Part shown: one piece after another, positions 1 through 6,931 of the stretch | How the letters are laid out: each line of letters starts with the position of its first letter | Position numbering within the stretch: position 1 is the first letter of the stretch | Source: JAYVIQ01 sp043770215 | GTDB lineage: Bacteria > Bacteroidota > Bacteroidia > Cytophagales > JAAEPT01 | NCBI GenBank assembly: GCA_043770215.1 | Contig: JAYVIQ010000227.1 | Location: 1-7,734, forward strand | Reading direction: 5' to 3' | Length of the DNA: 7,734 bases | Notes under the pieces: model-generated | Database searches by the model: none | The model's input: the letters and a program-made list of their open reading frames with translations, nothing else | Told to the model about the DNA's origin: nothing | Translations under genes and position numbers: made by a program

Positions 1-115
1 CAGAAATTTCTATTGAACTTTTCATCAATAGGCTTGAACTAAATTTACCAGTACCAGTGAATAATCTAGATTCAAATATTTTATCTGCTATTATTAGTGG
101 TTTTATCAAACTCAT
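1..115 (-). CDS. thiG: Thiazole synthase ThiG, N-terminal fragment (cut by window edge)
   Basis: Only the first 38 codons are inside the window; the frame is open to base 1. ThiG condenses 1-deoxy-D-xylulose 5-phosphate, dehydroglycine (or glycine imine) and the ThiS thiocarboxylate into the thiazole phosphate moiety of thiamine in the cytoplasm. The identification rests on residues 9-31, which contain [20 protein letters not shown] and then LLM; this closely matches the conserved ThiG amino terminus (in E. coli [20 protein letters not shown] followed by QLM). The start is ATG at 115-113. It overlaps the TGA of dxs (114-112) in the sequence ATGA, so translation of the two genes is probably coupled. 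No Shine-Dalgarno sequence is visible, as is common in Bacteroidota. The active-site lysine and the rest of the barrel lie outside the window, so integrity cannot be judged. Family assignment is confident despite the short length. Confidence 0.88.
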   Translation of the reverse strand, partial: [38 protein letters not shown]

Positions 116-2031
116 ACAATTGCATTGTTAGTAACATAAAACAATTTAGCTGCTTCTACAATCCCTTTTGTATCATAACCACACAATGCATATAATTCTT
201 CTTGCGTTCCATGCTCAATTACTTCATCTGGCATGCCCAAACGTTTTATTTTACCTGAGTAGCTCATGTCTGAGGCAGCTTCTAAGATTGCAGATCCAAA
301 ACCACCCTGAAGACATCCGTCTTCTACTGTTATGATGTATTTATAAGTATTAAATACTTTTTTTAATGTTTTCAAATCTAAAGGTTTAGCAAATCTCATA
401 TCATAATGAGCAACTTTTACACCTTCTAATCTAAGTAATTCAATGGCTTTTGTTGCATAGTTTCCTATGGGTCCCAAGCTTAAAATTGCCATCTCCTCCC
501 CTTCACTCAATTCTCTAGCAGTACCTATTTCAATTTCTTGAAATGGTTTTCTCCAATCTACCATTACGCCGTTTCCTCTTGGGTAGCGTATAGAAAAAGG
601 ACCAACATTAGGTAACTGGGCAGAATACATGAGGTTTCTTAATTCTTCTTCATTCATTGGTGAACTAACAACCAAATTAGGTATACAACGCATAAATGCT
701 ATGTCATAAGCTCCATGATGCGTAGGACCATCTGCGCCTGCAAAACCACCTCTATCAAGGCAAAAAACCACATTTAAATTTTGTAAACATACATCATGAA
801 TTACTTGATCGTATGCACGTTGCATAAATGTTGAGTATATATTGCAAAAAGGGACTAGTCCTTTACTAGCCAATCCAGCTGAGAAAGTTACAGCATGTTG
901 TTCAGCAATATCTACATCAAAAGCCCTGTTTGGCATTGCTTTCATCATAATATTTAATGATGAACCTGAGGGCATTGCTGGTGTAATACCCATGATTTTA
1001 TCGTTTTTCTCTGCTAATTCTACTAAAGTGTGCCCAAAAACGTCTTGAAATTTAGGTGGTTCAGGTCCTTTGTCTACAGGTTTAAAAATTTCACCTGTTT
1101 CTTTGTTGAATTTACCTGGTGCATGCCATTTGGTTTGGTCTTGTTCAGCCAAATCATATCCTTTTCCCTTAGTGGTCAAACAGTGTAATATTTTAGGACC
1201 AGGTATGTTTTTCATATCCTCTAAAACATTTACCAAATAATCTATATTATGACCGTCTATTGGTCCAAAATAGCGTATACCTAAAGATTCAAAAAGATTA
1301 GAACTGTTTAGCAATGATGCTTTTAAGCTTTTGTCTAGTTTAGAGGCAATGTCTTGTGGATTTACCCCAAATTTAGACATTTTGCCAAGTACTTTCCAAA
1401 TGTCATCTCTTAATTTATTGTATGTTTTGGATGTTCTTATGTCTGTTAAATAATCTTTTAAAGCACCTACGTTTGGATCTATAGACATGCAATTATCATT
1501 TAAAATAATCAATAAATTGCTATTACTAACGCCTGCATGATTCATTGCCTCAAACGCCATACCTGCTGTCATTGCTCCATCTCCAATGACTGCAATATGA
1601 CTTCTATCATTTTCACCTAGATATTTAGAAGCTTCTGCCATACCCAATGCAGCAGATATAGATGTACTGCTATGCCCTACTCCAAAAGCATCGTACTTAC
1701 TTTCAGTCATTTTTGGAAAACCACTTAACCCACCTAAGTATCTGTTGGTATGAAAAACATTTTTTCTTCCGGTTAAGATTTTATGTCCATAAGCCTGGTG
1801 TCCTACATCCCAAATTAATTTGTCTTTTGGTGTATCGAAAACATAATGCAATGCTACCGTAAGTTCAGTTACACCTAAACTAGCGCTGAAATGACCCCCA
1901 TAAACTGAAACTGTATCAATTATAAAATTTCTTAAATCGTTACATAATTCTGGCAACTCTGCCCTAGTCAATTTTTTTAAATCGTCTGGTGTATTTACCC
2001 TAGCTAATTTATTTCCTTGTGCAATGTCCAA
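112..2031 (-). CDS. dxs: 1-deoxy-D-xylulose-5-phosphate synthase (DXS)
   Basis: This cytoplasmic, thiamine diphosphate-dependent enzyme condenses pyruvate with glyceraldehyde 3-phosphate to DXP, the first step of the MEP isoprenoid pathway and the source of the thiamine thiazole carbons. At 639 aa it is of normal full length. Visible motifs are GGHFSASLG (His47, equivalent to E. coli His49), GHQAYGHKILTGRK (77-90), GHSSTSIS (119-126), the cofactor motif GDGAMTAG (150-157) ending at Asn180, GPIDGHN (256-262), the catalytic glutamate in DIAEQHAVTF (Glu377), DRGGFAGADGPTHHGAYD (426-443) and RYPRGNG (482-488). LNDNCMSIDPNVGAL is, from memory, typical of Bacteroidota DXS. The start is uncertain: the frame opens after TAA at 2043-2041 and holds no ATG near the conserved N terminus, so TTG at 2031-2029 is the best candidate (ATT or ATA cannot be excluded). 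It is the first gene of a probable dxs-thiG operon, with a -7-like promoter and a stem-loop upstream. Confidence 0.96.
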   Translation of the reverse strand: MDIAQGNKLARVNTPDDLKKLTRAELPELCNDLRNFIIDTVSVYGGHFSASLGVTELTVALHYVFDTPKDKLIWDVGHQAYGHKILTGRKNVFHTNRYLGGLSGFPKMTESKYDAFGVGHSSTSISAALGMAEASKYLGENDRSHIAVIGDGAMTAGMAFEAMNHAGVSNSNLLIILNDNCMSIDPNVGALKDYLTDIRTSKTYNKLRDDIWKVLGKMSKFGVNPQDIASKLDKSLKASLLNSSNLFESLGIRYFGPIDGHNIDYLVNVLEDMKNIPGPKILHCLTTKGKGYDLAEQDQTKWHAPGKFNKETGEIFKPVDKGPEPPKFQDVFGHTLVELAEKNDKIMGITPAMPSGSSLNIMMKAMPNRAFDVDIAEQHAVTFSAGLASKGLVPFCNIYSTFMQRAYDQVIHDVCLQNLNVVFCLDRGGFAGADGPTHHGAYDIAFMRCIPNLVVSSPMNEEELRNLMYSAQLPNVGPFSIRYPRGNGVMVDWRKPFQEIEIGTARELSEGEEMAILSLGPIGNYATKAIELLRLEGVKVAHYDMRFAKPLDLKTLKKVFNTYKYIITVEDGCLQGGFGSAILEAASDMSYSGKIKRLGMPDEVIEHGTQEELYALCGYDTKGIVEAAKLFYVTNNAIV

Positions 2032-2057
2032 TATACTACATTAAAATAGTTGTCTTT

Positions 2058-2090
2058 AGGATAACTCATTTTTAGGTGAAATGTTATCCT
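2058..2090 (-). promoter_or_regulatory. Stem-loop in the predicted dxs 5' leader
   Basis: On the plus strand AGGATAA (2058-2064) pairs with TTATCCT (2084-2090), and the inner arm CATTT (2067-2071) pairs with AAATG (2079-2083). CT at 2065-2066 bulges and the loop is 7 nt. That gives 12 base pairs in 33 bases, unusually good for DNA this AT-rich. It lies between the putative -7 element (2100-2107) and the dxs start at 2031, so it would form at the very 5' end of the mRNA. No T-run follows it on either strand, so it is not a typical intrinsic terminator. I infer an mRNA-stabilising or regulatory hairpin, or a protein operator with dyad symmetry. It has none of the conserved sequence of a TPP riboswitch. 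Confidence 0.5.
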
Positions 2091-2099
2091 TTATCATTG

Positions 2100-2107
2100 C
2101 AAAAGTA
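2100..2107 (-). promoter_or_regulatory. Putative Bacteroidota -7 promoter element for dxs-thiG
   Basis: Read on the minus strand the sequence is TACTTTTG, an exact match to the TAnnTTTG -7 consensus of Bacteroidota primary sigma factors. Transcription would start near 2095, giving a leader of about 60 nt before the TTG start of dxs. A clear -33 TTTG at the usual spacing of about 19-21 nt is missing: the nearest TTTG (2122-2119) is only 11 nt upstream, and the T-run at 2139-2132 is slightly too far. The assignment therefore rests on one half-site and its position. Confidence 0.5.
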
Positions 2108-2183
2108 CATTTTTTTTTCAAATTATTCTTTAAAAAAAACATCCTGTAAAGAAAGATTAAAGAAAAGATATTTTTTAAAACGT

Positions 2184-3563
2184 TTAATTTATAAAGGTAG
2201 ACCACGCATTTGAATACCAAAAAAGTTTGGCATAAGTTATTGCGTTTTTGGTTTCTACTTTTACCAACTTATTTTGACCTTCTAACATTTTCAACTCCCA
2301 AGCATTTAATTCAAAAAGTGTACTTTCTCCTATAGAATATTTTATGTTTTCGAAGTTTAGAAGAGAAGAGTAATTCATCAGCATACCATCCAATTGATTT
2401 TTCTGAGTTTCTAACACGCTCAATTGGCTTAGTTCATTTTGTAGCTTTAGAGATAAATCATTTTTTGTAGTTTGCCTATCTATCTCCAGTGACTTAATTT
2501 TTAAATTTGCCATTTTTAAATTTGCTCGTTCTGCACGTAAAAAGAGAGGATATTGAAAACTTAAACCCCATAAATTGTCTACTCCATACCTACTAAAACT
2601 AGGAATATAATTATTGTATAACAATGAGTAATCAAAATTTAACTTGGGCTTTATTTTTTCTATTTTATACCTTCTTTCAAATCCTTGTTCTGCAATTTTA
2701 GAAGATAGCTGATTTAATTTAGGGTTATTATCTATGGACCATACAGCTGCTAAAACAGTACTTTGACTCAGACTTTTTTCATCAGGAATAATGGTTTGAT
2801 TTACTAGTGTTGTATCCCAAATCCATCTTCTAAGATCAAAATAAGAAGAAATTTCTGCTCTTTTTGCTTCTAAAAAATCCAATTCTCTGTCTCTTAGTTG
2901 TAAATATGCTTTCAAAGTGTCGTTAGGAGACAGCTCTCCGGATGCAGCTTCTTTTTTTATTAGATTAAATCTGTCAGTAGCCAATTTGACAGAATTATTT
3001 GTGTTTTGAGCTACAAAATAATTTGCAAACCAATTCCAATAAGCATCAGAAGCCATAAAAAACAAATCATTTAATTGCATATCTGACTCAGCATTTAGTT
3101 GATTTTGAACTTGTTGGGCACCTCTTAACAAAAGTCTATTTTCATCAAAAAATAACCCTTTTCCTAACGGTATACTTGCACCCAAATAACCTAAACCACC
3201 AGTAGGATTGAAATTTTCTGGGTTAAGATATTTTCCTTGATCGTCTCCGTAACCTGCTGATAATTTTATACCTGCAATGGTGTTTATGGATAAGTCAGAC
3301 TCAAAAAGAGTATAATAGTTTTTATTGTCAAAATTTTTTTCTTTGTATTTAGTACTTAATACTGGGTCATAAACACCCCTTGCTTCTTTTACAACTAAAC
3401 TTCCTTGTTCTTTTATTAGCAATGCTTTTTTTGCTAAAGGATGTTCTTTTTTGACTTGTCTTAGAAAATCTAAGTACCCTAAAGTAGATTGTGCAATCAA
3501 ATTATTACTAATTACAAATACTAAAAAAGATAAAAAGAATTTATTTTGTATGGTATTTTTCAT
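2184..3563 (-). CDS. TolC-family outer membrane channel protein of an ABC export cassette
   Basis: This is the predicted outer membrane exit duct of the tripartite exporter encoded by the two genes before it. The 459-aa product starts with a signal peptide: basic MKNTIQNK, a hydrophobic stretch at about 9-23, and probable cleavage after LIAQ (about residue 25). The mature part has the two-fold outer membrane efflux protein layout, with long polar alpha-helical stretches at about 28-62 and 155-245, repeated at about 275-300 and 343-445. Beta-strand-like segments lie between them (about 66-135 and 305-342). Features such as GVYDPVLSTKY, LGASIPLGKG and SFQYPLF are typical of Bacteroidota members as I remember them. 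The ATG at 3563-3561 lies inside the end of the adaptor gene, giving a 23-nt overlap; it is the only start that yields the whole signal peptide. No convincing terminator follows the TAA at 2186-2184. Family assignment is good; the transported substrate is unknown. Confidence 0.87.
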   Translation of the reverse strand: MKNTIQNKFFLSFLVFVISNNLIAQSTLGYLDFLRQVKKEHPLAKKALLIKEQGSLVVKEARGVYDPVLSTKYKEKNFDNKNYYTLFESDLSINTIAGIKLSAGYGDDQGKYLNPENFNPTGGLGYLGASIPLGKGLFFDENRLLLRGAQQVQNQLNAESDMQLNDLFFMASDAYWNWFANYFVAQNTNNSVKLATDRFNLIKKEAASGELSPNDTLKAYLQLRDRELDFLEAKRAEISSYFDLRRWIWDTTLVNQTIIPDEKSLSQSTVLAAVWSIDNNPKLNQLSSKIAEQGFERRYKIEKIKPKLNFDYSLLYNNYIPSFSRYGVDNLWGLSFQYPLFLRAERANLKMANLKIKSLEIDRQTTKNDLSLKLQNELSQLSVLETQKNQLDGMLMNYSSLLNFENIKYSIGESTLFELNAWELKMLEGQNKLVKVETKNAITYAKLFWYSNAWSTFIN

Positions 3564-4884
3564 CTATTGTTTCATCCAATTGATAGTTGCTTTTCTTTCC
3601 GTCATAAAATTCTGGAGGGAAACCATTTATTTGTCTCCAGAGTTCATACCAAATTGGTACATCATTGAGCAAAAAGATTCCTTTGGTTCCTGATCCTAAT
3701 TTTAAGAGATCTGGCCACACTACATCTTTTTCATCTGGAATAATTAGTATTCTGTATAAACCATTTGCACTTATATTCTTATCAATGGCATACACTTCTC
3801 CTCCAAAAGTTCCATGAGATACACCCGGCCAACCACCAAACACTATTGTAGGCCAACCATCGAAAATTAATCTATTGCGTTCACCTATTTTTATCAGAGG
3901 CAAATCCACAGGTCTTACATAAAGTTCTACGGCAAGTTCATGTACAATAGGAATTAAACTAACCACTTGATCTCCTTCTTTAACAATCTCACCAATTCCT
4001 TTTTTATAAGATTTTAATACATAAGAATCATGAGGTGCAATGATGTAATAATTGTCTTTTCTACTTTTTACACTTGCCAATTTATTTTCCATTTCAGATA
4101 ATTCTTTTTGAGAATTATTTAAGTCTGAGATTGTTCCTTGCCTGTCTGATTGGGCTTTGCTTAGTTTTCCGTTGTACTCATTTAAATAATTTTGAGATTC
4201 TAGTTGTGTATTGTACCATTCATTTTTAGTGATTTGGTATTTGTTGTCATAAAAAACAAATTCATTTTCTGCTTTGGTTAATTTTAATTTAGCCTCTTCT
4301 AACTCTTTTTTAGACTTTACACCTATTTTATACAAAGAATCTGTACGTGAGTACCTTATTTTCTCTATTGCTACATTTACTCTTGACCCTTGGTAGGCAG
4401 CACTATCTGATGTGAGTTTGTTTCTACTTTGTTTAATTTTATTCTCAAATTGTTCTCTCTTTAAACCAAATTCGGCTTCCAATGCAGTTACATTTTGATT
4501 CAAATAACTAACTTTAGAATCGTAAGATTGGTTGGATAAGTTCTTAGATTTTAATTGGTTTTCTAATTGATTCTGTAAATTAGGATCTAAATATTCTGTT
4601 TTTACCTCACTTAAAAAAACAATGGTATCCCCTTTTTTTATGTGTTGCCCATCTATTACATACCATTTTTCTATTCTGCCTGTTATATAAGAGTTCAAGG
4701 CATGAGGTTGCTGTTCTGGTCTAAGTGTAGTAATGTATCCCTTGCCATCTACATTTTGGGTCCAAGGAACAAAGATTATAAAAAGCAGGATACCTACAAA
4801 AAGAGATAAAACTGCATAGGCCAATTTTTTGGGTTCACTTTTTACTTCTAGTTTCTTAAAGGATTCGTAATTATACTCTATCAT
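3541..4884 (-). CDS. HlyD-family periplasmic adaptor (membrane fusion protein)
   Basis: The product is predicted to link the inner-membrane ABC exporter to the TolC-like channel. With the ATG at 4884-4882 it has 447 aa and begins 4 nt after the exporter's stop. A TTG 18 codons upstream is in frame but would add a tail overlapping the exporter gene, so I reject it. The order is: a short cytoplasmic N terminus, one membrane anchor (about 21-40), a first lipoyl-like half (about 62-92, IEKWYVIDGQHIKKGD), a long coiled-coil hairpin rich in Lys, Glu, Asn and Gln (about 98-275), a second lipoyl-like half (about 281-312, with GEIVKEGDQVVSLIP) and beta-barrel domains (about 315-405). The stretch FDGWPTIVFGGWPGVSHGTF (341-360) is, from memory, characteristic of Bacteroidota HlyD proteins in such cassettes. 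The C-terminal tail is polar. The last 23 nt overlap the start of the channel gene. Confidence 0.9.
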   Translation of the reverse strand: MIEYNYESFKKLEVKSEPKKLAYAVLSLFVGILLFIIFVPWTQNVDGKGYITTLRPEQQPHALNSYITGRIEKWYVIDGQHIKKGDTIVFLSEVKTEYLDPNLQNQLENQLKSKNLSNQSYDSKVSYLNQNVTALEAEFGLKREQFENKIKQSRNKLTSDSAAYQGSRVNVAIEKIRYSRTDSLYKIGVKSKKELEEAKLKLTKAENEFVFYDNKYQITKNEWYNTQLESQNYLNEYNGKLSKAQSDRQGTISDLNNSQKELSEMENKLASVKSRKDNYYIIAPHDSYVLKSYKKGIGEIVKEGDQVVSLIPIVHELAVELYVRPVDLPLIKIGERNRLIFDGWPTIVFGGWPGVSHGTFGGEVYAIDKNISANGLYRILIIPDEKDVVWPDLLKLGSGTKGIFLLNDVPIWYELWRQINGFPPEFYDGKKSNYQLDETIDEKYHTK

Positions 4885-4888
4885 ACCA

Positions 4889-6628
4889 CTATTTTTCAAA
4901 AATTTCGTCAAAATAAGGAAGGCTTTGAATCTCTTCAAATGTACCTGAATCTATTACGTGTCCATCCTTCATAATGTATATTTTGTCGCATCTACTAGCC
5001 ATTGCTATATCATTAGATGCCACTATTAGTGTCCATTTATTAGAATTGTCCGTTAAATAATCTGAAATAAGCACTTTATCTTGCTTATCTAGATTCTGAA
5101 GTGGTTTATCCATTAAAAATAATCTTGGTTTTTCTGCTACACTTCTTGCCAAGTTTATTTTTGCGGTGATACTAAAGGGTAGAGTCATGTCATTTTGAAC
5201 AATTGGAGTATCGAAACCTAATGGTAAATTTTCTACAAAAGACCTTAAATTTACTTTTTCGCAGGCATCTATAACATCTTTAAAGGTAATGTCATCTCTA
5301 CCCATACTTATGTTTTCTGCAATTGTACCATTAAGAATTTCATTTTGAGCAAGTTTCTCACCTACATAACTACGCAAACTAATTAAATTGAGGTTTTTGA
5401 GCAATAAATCATTTACCAAAATAGAACCTGTATAATTATGCATCATACTTGCACAAAGATTTATCATGGTAGATGTACCAGATGCTGAGTAACCAGCAAA
5501 ACAAACTTTTTGACCTGATTTTATTACAAAACTTACTTCATTTACGGCTTTATGTTTGTTTATTTGATACTCGTAAGAAACTTTTCTGAACTCAAATTTA
5601 ACCCCTTTGCCATCATCTACATCTTCAAAAGCAATTCCATGGTCGTTTTCAATTTCTTTATCTGTAATAGCACTTATTTTTTCAACTCCTGTAAGTACAT
5701 CGTACATTACTTCTAAGCCAGAGTGTAATTTTTCTGCGGCACCTAAAATAATAATAATTACAATTTCAGATGCTACAAACTGTCCTACGTTTATTTGCTG
5801 ATTTACTAAAAGAGCTGTACCAATTATCAAAATACCACCTGTCATCAAAAATTTAAATCCTACTATAAACCAATATTGGTTGATTAATATTTTAAAATGA
5901 GATGTTCTAGATTCTAAATATTGTGCTACAACTTTATCTGTTTTTTTCAGTGGCAAATCTGTATATCCAGCCAACTTAAAAATATTCATAGTTCTTGCCA
6001 ATTCTTCTAACCAGGAGGCAGCTTGATACTTGTATTTAGACTCATACATACTAGTTTTTAATCCTTTAGAAGTAGTAAGTCTAATAAATACAACTAAAAT
6101 TGCAACAATAAACAACCCGTAAAATGCAAATAAAGGATGGTAAAATGCCAGCAATATTAAACTGAAAAAAATCTGTAGTACTGAAGCGGTAAAGTCTATA
6201 ATTAGTTTTGGTAGGCCTTTTTGTATTGTCATGATATCAAAAAATCGATTCATGAGTTCTGGAGAGTACTCTTTTATTAAAGTTTCTATTTTAATACGAG
6301 GTATTCTAGAGGCAAATTCAAAAGTAGCTCTTGTAAAAATACGTTGTTGCAAACGCTCCATTATAGTTAGCTGAAATACATTTAACATACTAGTGATAAG
6401 AATTCCTACTAAAACTACAACAATTAGTACTATTAATGAGGTGGTAACAGAGTTTACTGATACGGTGGTCATAATGGCTTGTATTCCCAATGGTAAAGAC
6501 AAACCCACTAATGCGTTTATCAAAGAATAAAGATATACCAAAACTATATCTTGCCTGTCTAAAGAAAGAAGTCTAAAAAATTTTTTTAAAGGAGAGCCTT
6601 CTAATTTTTCTATGTATGAACCAAACAT
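4889..6628 (-). CDS. ABC exporter (fused TMD-NBD, no peptidase domain) with degenerate ATPase motifs
   Basis: This 579-aa inner-membrane protein has a type I exporter transmembrane domain (about 1-315; hydrophobic segments near 28-52, 63-86, 147-165, 166-184, 252-275 and 283-298) fused to a nucleotide-binding domain (about 343-579). It lacks the N-terminal C39 peptidase domain found in bacteriocin exporters. The fold is clear (VSYEY at 350-354, a Q-loop-like LAQNEILNGTIAENI at 426-440 with Gln428, Asp507, Asp514), but key residues are replaced. Walker A reads GYSASGTST (379-387), with Thr385 where Lys is expected. Walker B reads LFLMDK (503-508), with Lys508 for the catalytic Glu. The signature reads LPFSI (483-487) for LSGGQ, and Asn539 stands at the H-loop His. 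The signature and H-loop changes may be normal for this Bacteroidota subfamily; the two lysine-related changes look more exceptional. The ATG at 6628-6626 begins MFGSYIEKLEG; the first gene of the cassette, it ends 4 nt before the adaptor. Confidence 0.9.
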   Translation of the reverse strand: MFGSYIEKLEGSPLKKFFRLLSLDRQDIVLVYLYSLINALVGLSLPLGIQAIMTTVSVNSVTTSLIVLIVVVLVGILITSMLNVFQLTIMERLQQRIFTRATFEFASRIPRIKIETLIKEYSPELMNRFFDIMTIQKGLPKLIIDFTASVLQIFFSLILLAFYHPLFAFYGLFIVAILVVFIRLTTSKGLKTSMYESKYKYQAASWLEELARTMNIFKLAGYTDLPLKKTDKVVAQYLESRTSHFKILINQYWFIVGFKFLMTGGILIIGTALLVNQQINVGQFVASEIVIIIILGAAEKLHSGLEVMYDVLTGVEKISAITDKEIENDHGIAFEDVDDGKGVKFEFRKVSYEYQINKHKAVNEVSFVIKSGQKVCFAGYSASGTSTMINLCASMMHNYTGSILVNDLLLKNLNLISLRSYVGEKLAQNEILNGTIAENISMGRDDITFKDVIDACEKVNLRSFVENLPLGFDTPIVQNDMTLPFSITAKINLARSVAEKPRLFLMDKPLQNLDKQDKVLISDYLTDNSNKWTLIVASNDIAMASRCDKIYIMKDGHVIDSGTFEEIQSLPYFDEIFEK

Positions 6629-6905
6629 GAAGTTTAAATATTTTACACAAAAAACGATTAATTTATACGCAAAAAAAAATTTTTTATATTAAATATTAAA
6701 ATGTAAACCATTAGAATAATTAATGATTTTTTATTTTGATGATGCTTTGTTGTTTAACAAATTTTTAAAGTGAATTTTGAAAAGTAGATTTCTTGACAAG
6801 TTATCTTAATTTTTTAATTAATTGTAAATCAATTAGATGTGTTAAATTTTTATGAATTTAATTTGAACTTCCAATGAATACCACCAATTTCTAATTTACT
6901 GCCAT
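6629..6905. other. AT-rich intergenic spacer upstream of the export operon
   Basis: I see no gene, RNA gene or mobile element here. Stops are dense in all frames I checked. The spacer must contain the promoter of the exporter operon, but no good TAnnTTTG element is visible on the minus strand. The nearest sequence is AAAATTTG at 6764-6757, one mismatch and far upstream. Long A and T runs lie at about 6671-6685. Small AT inverted repeats occur, for example TTGTT-T-AACAA at 6750-6760, AATTG-CAATT at 6820-6834 and TTAAATT-AATTTAA at 6842-6861; in DNA this AT-rich they may be chance. Confidence 0.6.
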
Positions 6906-6929
6906 AAAAAACATTCTTTTAAAAAAGAA
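6906..6929 (-). terminator. Weak intrinsic terminator-like hairpin after crtZ
   Basis: Read on the minus strand, TTCTTT and AAAGAA form a 6-bp stem (6929-6914, with an AT-only loop of 4 nt), followed by TG and then six T residues (6911-6906). It begins 2 nt after the crtZ stop codon, where an operon-end terminator would be expected. The stem has only one G-C pair, so strength is doubtful and the call is tentative. Confidence 0.35.
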
Positions 6930-6931
6930 AA

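Noticed and set aside
3..131. Plus-strand open stretch at the left edge
   Set aside because: The minus strand of the same bases encodes a clear ThiG amino terminus; the plus-strand translation resembles nothing known to me.
842..1862. Open frames on the plus strand at 842-1048 and 1662-1862
   Set aside because: They lie antisense inside dxs, and their translations show no recognisable domain; the minus-strand frame carries all DXS motifs.
2126..2153. Possible terminator for the export operon: TTCTTTA pairing with TAAAGAA
   Set aside because: The stem has a single G-C pair and a 14-nt loop, and no T-run follows it; not supported.
2032..2183. TPP riboswitch upstream of dxs-thiG
   Set aside because: Sought because of the thiamine link, but neither the CTGAGA nor the other conserved thi-box segments is present, and the predicted leader is too short.
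3451..3693. Plus-strand open frame of 80 codons across the channel/adaptor junction
   Set aside because: It is antisense to two well-supported genes and shows no recognisable domain.
4885..4938. Longer adaptor start at TTG 4938, adding 18 residues
   Set aside because: It would overlap the exporter by 50 nt and use a rare start, while ATG at 4884 gives a 4-nt gap and the normal short N terminus before the membrane anchor.
5607..5801. Plus-strand open frame inside the exporter gene
   Set aside because: Shadow of the exporter frame; Ser/Thr/Ile-rich composition reflects the complement of the real codons.
6853..6918. Minus-strand stretch of 22 open codons (NVFYGSKLEIGGIHWKFKLN) between crtZ and the exporter
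   Set aside because: It has no start codon, is bounded by stops and is too short to call a gene remnant; it could be chance.
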